Shown piece by piece: positions 53,967-60,000 of a stretch of DNA of 60,000 nucleotides; positions within the stretch are counted from its first letter, which is position 1; each line of letters starts with the position of its first letter. The notes beneath the pieces are model-generated. The model ran no database searches. It was given only the letters and a program-made list of their open reading frames with translations, and was not told the DNA's origin. Source of the stretch: Nematostella vectensis (taxonomy: Eukaryota; Cnidaria; Anthozoa; Actiniaria; Edwardsiidae); NCBI RefSeq assembly GCF_932526225.1, contig NC_064047.1, positions 7,875,501-7,935,500 of the forward strand, given 5' to 3'. The translations under genes and the position numbers were made by a program.

Positions 53967-56900
53967 CTGATACCGAACAGGCTGCTAAACTAGTTGGGCC
54001 ATAAATTTTAGAGGAGAAGGGGCTCACCGTATAGCCGGTAACGTGTCTCAGAGCGGGACACCGTATTGCCGATTACGTGTATCGGGGGGGACACCGTATA
54101 GCCGGTAACGTGTCTCAGAGGGGCTCACCGTATAGTCGGTAACGTGTCTCAGAGGGGCTCACCGTATAGTCGGTAATGTGTTTCAGAGGGGCTCACCGTA
54201 TAGTCGGTAATGTGTTTCAGAGGGGGTCACCGCATAGCCGGTAACGTGTCTCAGAGGGGCTCACCGTATAGTCGGTAACGTGTCTCAGAGGGGCTCACCG
54301 TATAGTCGGTAATGTGTTTCAGAGGGGCTCACCGTATAGTCGGTAATGTGTTTCAGAGGGGGTCACCGCATAGCCGGTAACGTGTCTCGGAGGGGCTAAC
54401 CGTATAGCAGGTAACGTGTCTCAGAGGGGGACACCGTATAGCCGGTAACGTGTCTCAGAGCGGGACACTGTATTGCCGATTACGTGTATCGGGGGGGACA
54501 CCGTATAGCCGGTAACGTGTCTCAAAGGGGCTCACCGTATAGCCGGTAACGTGTCTCAGATGGGCTCACCGTATAGCCGGTAACGTGTCTCAGATGGGCT
54601 CACCGCATAGCCGGTAACGTGTCTCGGAGGGGCTAACCGTATAGCAGGTAACGTGTCTCAGATGGGCTCACCGCATAGCCGGTAACGTGTCTCGGAGGGG
54701 CTAACCGTATAGCCGGTAACGTTTCTTAGAGGGGGACACCGTATAGCCGGTAACGTGTCTCAGAGCGGGACACCGTATTGCCGGTAACGTGTATCAGAGG
54801 GGGACACCGTATAGCCGGTAACCAGTCTCAAAGGGGTCACCGTATAGCCGGTAATATGTCTCGGAGGGGGTCACCGTATAGCAGATAACGTGTATCAGAG
54901 GGGGCCACCGTATAGCCGGTAACGTGTATCAGAGGGGGACACCGTATAGCCGGTATCGTGTCTCAAAGGGGGTCACTGTATAGCCGGTAATATGTCTCGG
55001 AGGGGGTCACCGTATAGCCGGTAACGTATCAGAGGGGTTCACCGTATAGTCGGTAACGTGTCTCGAAGGGGGTCACCGTTTAGCCGGTAATATGTCTCGG
55101 AGGGTGTCACCGTATAGCCGGTAATGTGTCTCAGAGAGGGTCACCGTATAGCCGGTAATATGTCTTAGAGAAGGGACTTACCGTATAGCCGGTAATGTGT
55201 CTTAGAGATGGCGGTATAGAGAGCGTGCTTTTAGCTAGCAAAAGTAAAAGTTGTAAGCAGTCTTGCTCTGGTAGAGAAAGCGTCTCGACTGTACCCGCTT
55301 TACTACTGAAACAGAACAGGAGAGAGGTTTCAACAAACAAGTCTTGGGAAACAAAATTCTTATATTAAAATGGTACCGTTAATAAAGTACAAAGCGGGCT
55401 ACCGTGGCAAGCAAATAATTTGGCCAAGCAAAAGAGAATCAAGAACTTCATATTAACTAGGACCATTCCGTCGTGTTTTTATAAGCCCTTGAAGCAACAC
55501 TGGGAGCTCTTGTCACGGTTATGCATATAGCACGTTTCTCGCATTCTTATTGGCCTACTTCAGAAAGCTAACAACAAGGTGACCACGGTAGCGCGCGTCG
55601 TATCAGATAACACGTTCTCGCATCCATATAGGCCTACTTCACAAAGCTAACAACAAGGTGACCACGGTAGCGCGCGTCGTATCAGATAGAACGTTATCGC
55701 ATCCTTATTGGCCTACTTCACAAAGCTAACAAGGTGACCACGGTAGCGCGCGTCGTATCAGATAGCACGTTTCTCGCATCCTTATTGGCCTACTACACAA
55801 AGCTAACAAGGTGACCACGGTAGCGCACGTCGTATCAGATGGCACATTCTCTCATTCTTATTGGCCTACTTCACAAAACTGTCAAGGTGGCCACGGTAGC
55901 GCGCGTCGTATCAGATAGCACGTTCTCGCATTCTTATTGGCCTCCTTCACAAACTGTCAAGGTGGTCACGGTAGCGTGCGTCGCATTGCAAGCGGCCACG
56001 ACTCCTTTCTTTCAGTCCCGAATGTGTTAGTCACTTTTACTCTCTACAGTATTAAGCGGCCAGGAAATCTCATTACAAACCCTTTAGTTAATAAAAGTGA
56101 AATGGTCACTATTTATCGACAGAAAAAAAACAAAGACATTTTAAAGTCTTCTAGAATGGACTAGGTAATTACATCGTGGTGTTTCAAGGAGAAGTACTAT
56201 AGCTGTTATATGACCTCTTACCTCATGTTTTTAGGAAGAGCTTTGTATAAAATTTTCATAACATTCGTCAAGGACGCTGCAAATAAATGCCAAGCCATGT
56301 TACAACTTACCAAAAATCAATTTTCATGCTTTAGTCAAATGGCTGACTAATGGTTTTGGTCATTTTAACCGTTATATTGAGCTTTTCAAGTAGATTAACC
56401 CAGTTTAATTTAAAAAAAAGGTTTGGAAATTGTGACCACCAGTCTATGTTTGGCTTTTAGTATGTCTGTGATTTTCCCTTTTAAAAAAGTTTGGTACTTT
56501 TAAGTAAAAATGTACCTTCATTTTCAGATTTAGAATTTTTCCCATTCTTTCTCTTTTCTTCTTTAGGGTGGAATCCATATGTGTTAATCCCTGGGGTTAA
56601 ATTTGACACAATCACAGCATCTGAATTCATGAGCCACAGCTGTAAAACAAATAAGGTAGCATTCATGGTGAACCATGGTTGACAGGAGAAACAGCAGTCA
56701 AAGCTTAAGAAAAACAAGTATAACAAGCAAGCTATAATTATCACTGCACATTTATTAGGTAAATTTATAGCATTGCATTTTTCTAACTAATGGTTCCCTT
56801 ACCAAGGCATGCGTTTTAGTCTTGCCTCCATGATGACTCTGAAGACAAAACTTGAAGTTCACCTTCCCTTGCAACTTTGACTTTAGGCAGCGTGTGATAT

Positions 56901-59637
56901 AAGTTTCAAAAGAATAATTCCTGAAATAAGTGTATACGGACATAATGTCAATGCCTCTGTCAGGCGTGTACCCAGGTATTGTTTGCTGAGGGGGGGGGGG
57001 GTGCGCAGGTGTCATGTGGAAAAATAATGGATTTTGACGTTTTAGTGGGTGTGTGTCTTGTGTTTGCACCTGTAAATCATGCTTTAGTATTAAAGCCGCA
57101 TTGTCAATAGTTTACTATTGTGAAAGCAGTGTGTCTATTGGAAGTTTTTTTTAGGATGTGATCGATAATTTAGAGCCTGTTTAATAGCACAGATTTTAAT
57201 AGATTCTATTGTCTTTTGACAGTTGAGGTTTCTGTCGGACCTCTGGAAGTAAGCTGGTGTCAATGCGGCTTTCAGTGGTTAAAAAGGCATTTAATGCTTA
57301 TAGGCCCTCATTACCACTTTCAAGGAAAAAATTTTTGGTCTCTCAAAGATGTGAGGAAAATGCATTGTGTGAAATTTTCCTCACCATGTATGCCAAGCTC
57401 AAAGGGGGTGACCATTGTACTACTGCTGTTAAACTTACCTAAATACATCTGAGTTTCTTGAGATTATGCAGTGCTTGTTGAGCTGTATGCCAGATACATC
57501 GGCTTGGCCTGGATACTGCTGCTGAATGATTAGGTTGCCAAGTGACTTTCTACATCTGCCGCAATGGATAGTAGTCTCGCTCTATAAATCAATAACCCCG
57601 GAATTGATATTTCAGGGAGGGGAAGATATTAGAGGGGGTTGAAAAGATTTTACCTACCCAAAGGGGGTACCCAAAACAAAATAGGCCTTCTAAGGGGAGC
57701 TCTTAATTTTGTCTATGGGTTCTATGGAAATCCAGGAGGGTGGTTAAAGGAAGTTTTCAAAGTAAAAATTCCCCTTCCACCCCTCCCCCCCCTTACCAGG
57801 TATTTACAGCTGTTGGGTGTTTACCAGAATATGGTTAGATGGAAAAATAAACTCGCCTGCTCAAAATTCTGGCTACTGTGTGTGCCTGCAGTAGTACGGT
57901 GACCCTCCCTTCCCCCCTTCCCCTGAGCATACTATATACTGTAAAGTACCTGTGTAATAATGATATTCTTTGCTTCGAGTGAGGATGGGTGAACAACGAT
58001 ATAATAACTGCCAAGGAGGCAGTCATCCTGACTGGGATTAAGTGATGTGTAAGCCTCTGGAAGGGAGGTACCATGGCAACACAGATCTTTCGATAATTGC
58101 TCCCAACTCTCCGAAGGCAAGTCCAGAACTCTAGAAAATCTTTAAAGGGAAAAAAATAGACCATTATGCAAACATTAGTGAAGATAATGGTATTTATGAA
58201 ATATAGTCTTCCCTCTTGACATTTACAAAGGGAAGGAACTAATAATGTATATACAGTAGCACTGAAAGTAGAGTGTATTTGGTCATTGGGGAGAACATTT
58301 TCCATGATTGAAAATGCACCCAGGAAGGGTTAGGTGTGTAATAAGTCATTGGCTGTGCAGCATGTTTTGATTGAGGAGAAAGGGGGGGCTTATCAATGAT
58401 AACCTATGACAATCAAGGGTGGTGGAATTATGAAGAGTGTATTTAATAGTACAAGGCTAGCACTTAAGAAATTTTTGGATATCGGAGAGTGGTTTGATAT
58501 AATCATTTTACCTTACTGTACTTAAAATCGGATTTTCACATGTGCGGCATGTTAGATTAAGAGTTACAGCTTGAAGAGAGTTCCTTTCTTCCTTCACCAT
58601 AAGTGTCTCTCTATCCATCACATCGGTACCATTATCAGATGTCATCTGTAAGCGCATGTGTAACTCCTCCCCCAGTGACATTTTCAGTCCATTACAGCTA
58701 TCAGGCTTTAGCTTCAAATCTATTGATAAGAGTAAATTGTATAAATGTCTTGCACAATTCATTTGAAAGCTCCCACCCCTATGGTCCAGAGAAGTGTGGC
58801 AATAACTTAGGGGTTTAGAGTGGCACCTATACAAGGAAATCACTTAATGGAGATTTTTTTTCTGTTTTTAAACTGATGTTTTTCACAGATATCTGTACAA
58901 ATGTAAGTGAACTTGCAGAGGTGTACAGTACTTGCAAAGCTTTGAAAGATAAAGGTTTATTTCAGATTGAATATTATAGTTGTACAATTTGCACTCAAAT
59001 GGTCAGGGGCATTTGTCTGCAATTTTGACAGCACTGACATCTAGCTTTCCATTTTCTTTACAAGGGCGCTTGAGTGGAATTTTAATTCCTTAAACACTGT
59101 GAACACCCACACTTGATTGAATTCATTTGAAGTCATTTATCCCCTGGAAAATTAATTGCATATTACAGTGCTGTAGCATGTCTCGAAATATTGGAGGGGT
59201 ACAATACATACGGAAACATTAAGAAATTGTTGGGGGGTACAAAAACACGCCACTACTGGACATTTTCCTTAAAATTTTTGAAAATATTTTTGGCGAGTGA
59301 ACATGCCCCCAGTGCCCCACCCCCATGTCTTCGGTCCTGTATTAAGAATATTGGGATTCATATTGCGACCACGTGGAGCCGACTTTAACACACCATTGAA
59401 TGTGATTATACGATGGGCTTCCTTGTTCTGTTCACGTGCATCGTGTTTACATCTTATCAAAACACATCCTTTAAGCAATCTCAACTCCGTGCGAACCGTC
59501 CCTATTGTTTTGTCTGATATACAGCCATTAGCTCCCTTTGAGTCTCCGCCTGCTAGAAGTGTGTTAAGACCGATCACAAGCTGGGCAGCGTTGATATTTT
59601 TACGAACATCACACCAGAACAACAGATCGTCCGCCAT
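53943..59637 (-). CDS. UBE3D: UBE3D (E2-binding, CPSF73-associated; Ipa1 family), nine exons
   Basis: Exons in transcript order: 59637-59394, 58719-58512, 58139-57950, 57581-57439, 56920-56803, 56639-56516, 56276-56222, 55305-55182, 53966-53943. They total 1230 nt (409 aa plus TGA; the human protein is about 390 aa). Each intron is GT-AG and all phases agree. Matches to the family as I recall it: LKLKPDSCNGLKMSLGEELH, SRVLDLPSESWEQLSKDLCC (with HG following), LWLMNSDAVIV, and LSLPEQDCLQLLLLLAKST. Two CxxC pairs, C139/C142 (CRTC) and C221/C224 (CGRC), probably bind a metal. Known roles are binding UBE2C-type E2s and, for yeast Ipa1, supporting mRNA 3'-end cleavage through Ysh1/CPSF73. The end of exon 1 is the least certain junction. 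Confidence 0.9.
54020..55200. repeat. About 47-bp array in the last UBE3D intron, about 24 copies
   Basis: Read on the minus strand, units are TAAGACACATTACCGGCTATAC plus GGTRA and a CCCCTCTGA segment. This is the coding end of the 55305-55182 exon (LRHITGYT) with its donor. The unit at the exon keeps GTAAGTCCC, and later units have GTGACCCC. Confidence 0.95.
55540..55990. repeat. About 75-80-bp array in the UBE3D intron, 6 copies
   Basis: Units contain TTATTGGCCTACTTCACAAA, GCTAACAAGGTGACCACGGT and AGCGCGCGTCGTATCAGATA. A single related copy is at 44240-44300 in MDN1. Confidence 0.9.
57090..57273. mobile_element. MITE family B, copy 6, internal deletion
   Basis: TTAAAGCCGCATTGTCAATAG at the left, AGTGTGTCTATTGGAAG inside and GTCAATGCGGCTTTCA at the right. 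About 70 bp shorter than copy 1. Located in the UBE3D intron between the 57439 and 56920 exon edges. Confidence 0.85.
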
Positions 59638-59960
59638 CTTGGATAGAATGAGCTCACTCGGTCAAAAGAAACCACAGGGAGCCGGAAACGAAGACTCCTC
59701 CCCACCTACCAAAAAATATTAAATAAACGAAGCGTTTTATATATTTCTTTGGCCCTGTGATCTGGTTACATTTTAACCTCCACCACAGGGCATCTCTTCT
59801 CATCTGAAAGCAAAGAGAAAAAAAGAAAGGAAAAGTAGCGGACAGAGGAGAAAAATAATACAGTGGGGGGGGGGTGGGGGAGAAAGGGAAAGCCCTTACA
59901 TTACGATAGAGTTACACGGCGGGAAAACGTCTGCGCATGCGTCAGAATATAGAAAACAAA
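59638..59960. promoter_or_regulatory. Probable bidirectional promoter of UBE3D and the next gene
   Basis: This gap holds no TATA box at a sensible place. The UBE3D start codon sits inside CCAAGATGGCGGAC (minus strand, about 59629-59642), a match to the YY1-type AAGATGGCGG element often found at the 5' end of TATA-less housekeeping genes. A purine tract and a G run (about 59863-59880) lie in the middle. Inference from layout and motif only. Confidence 0.45.
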
Positions 59961-60000
59961 ATGGCAGAAATGCAAAGCCGGTTCTGGAACAAAACGAAAC
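59961..60000 (+). CDS. Possible first exon of a third gene, cut by window end
   Basis: An ATG in good context (ACAAAATGG) at 59961 starts an open frame MAEMQSRFWNKTK that runs off the window. It lies 323 bp from the divergent UBE3D start, a spacing usual for head-to-head gene pairs. Thirteen residues are too few to recognise a family. Confidence 0.35.
   Translation, partial: MAEMQSRFWNKTK

Noticed and set aside
55131-55181. UBE3D coding extension into the repeat array
   Set aside because: It crosses a consensus GTAAGT donor and adds residues made only of repeat units. Kept as an alternative, not the main model.
59297-59722. 141-codon frame on the + strand
   Set aside because: Antisense of UBE3D exon 1 and its leader.

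Overview
This is eukaryotic, animal-type genomic DNA. Almost all of it is occupied by two split, convergently arranged housekeeping genes. From 1 to 52247 on the + strand runs the 3' two thirds of MDN1 (midasin/Rea1), the giant dynein-like AAA ATPase that remodels pre-60S ribosomes. I trace 61 coding exons (about 3,316 codons plus stop) with GT-AG junctions (one GC-AG) and matching phases. They run from inside the last AAA module through the long linker and the Asp/Glu-rich region to the C-terminal MIDAS domain. From 59637 back to 53943 on the - strand lies a complete nine-exon UBE3D gene (about 409 aa; the E2-binding, CPSF73-associated protein related to yeast Ipa1). The last 40 bases may open a third gene on the + strand, which would share a bidirectional promoter with UBE3D.

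The conserved, intron-dense structure, the high similarity to vertebrate MDN1 and UBE3D as I remember those families, and the load of MITEs and minisatellites suggest a non-bilaterian or slowly evolving animal. A sea anemone or other cnidarian would fit, but that is inference and not shown by the sequence. No bacterial operons, CRISPR array or viral genes were seen.

Region by region: 1-3245 AAA6 end; 4401-35569 linker; 35689-44104 acidic region with a nuclear-localisation-like basic patch; 44502-52247 MIDAS domain; 52248-53942 intergenic, with decayed copies of the MDN1 exon end and a MITE; 53943-59637 UBE3D; 59638-59960 promoter.

The most unusual feature is not a new protein. It is a recurring architecture: many introns begin with a tandem array whose unit is the 3' end of the preceding exon together with its 5' splice site. 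This is clearest after the exons ending at 12400, 20382, 27551, 31916 and 42109, and in the last UBE3D intron. The terminal MDN1 exon also has decayed tandem copies of its own end downstream of the stop, and two further exon ends are present as single extra copies. Arrays also start at or very near the donors at 8778, 15139 and 39916. On the acceptor side, at least three exons have 3' splice sites formed at the edge of a dispersed repeat.
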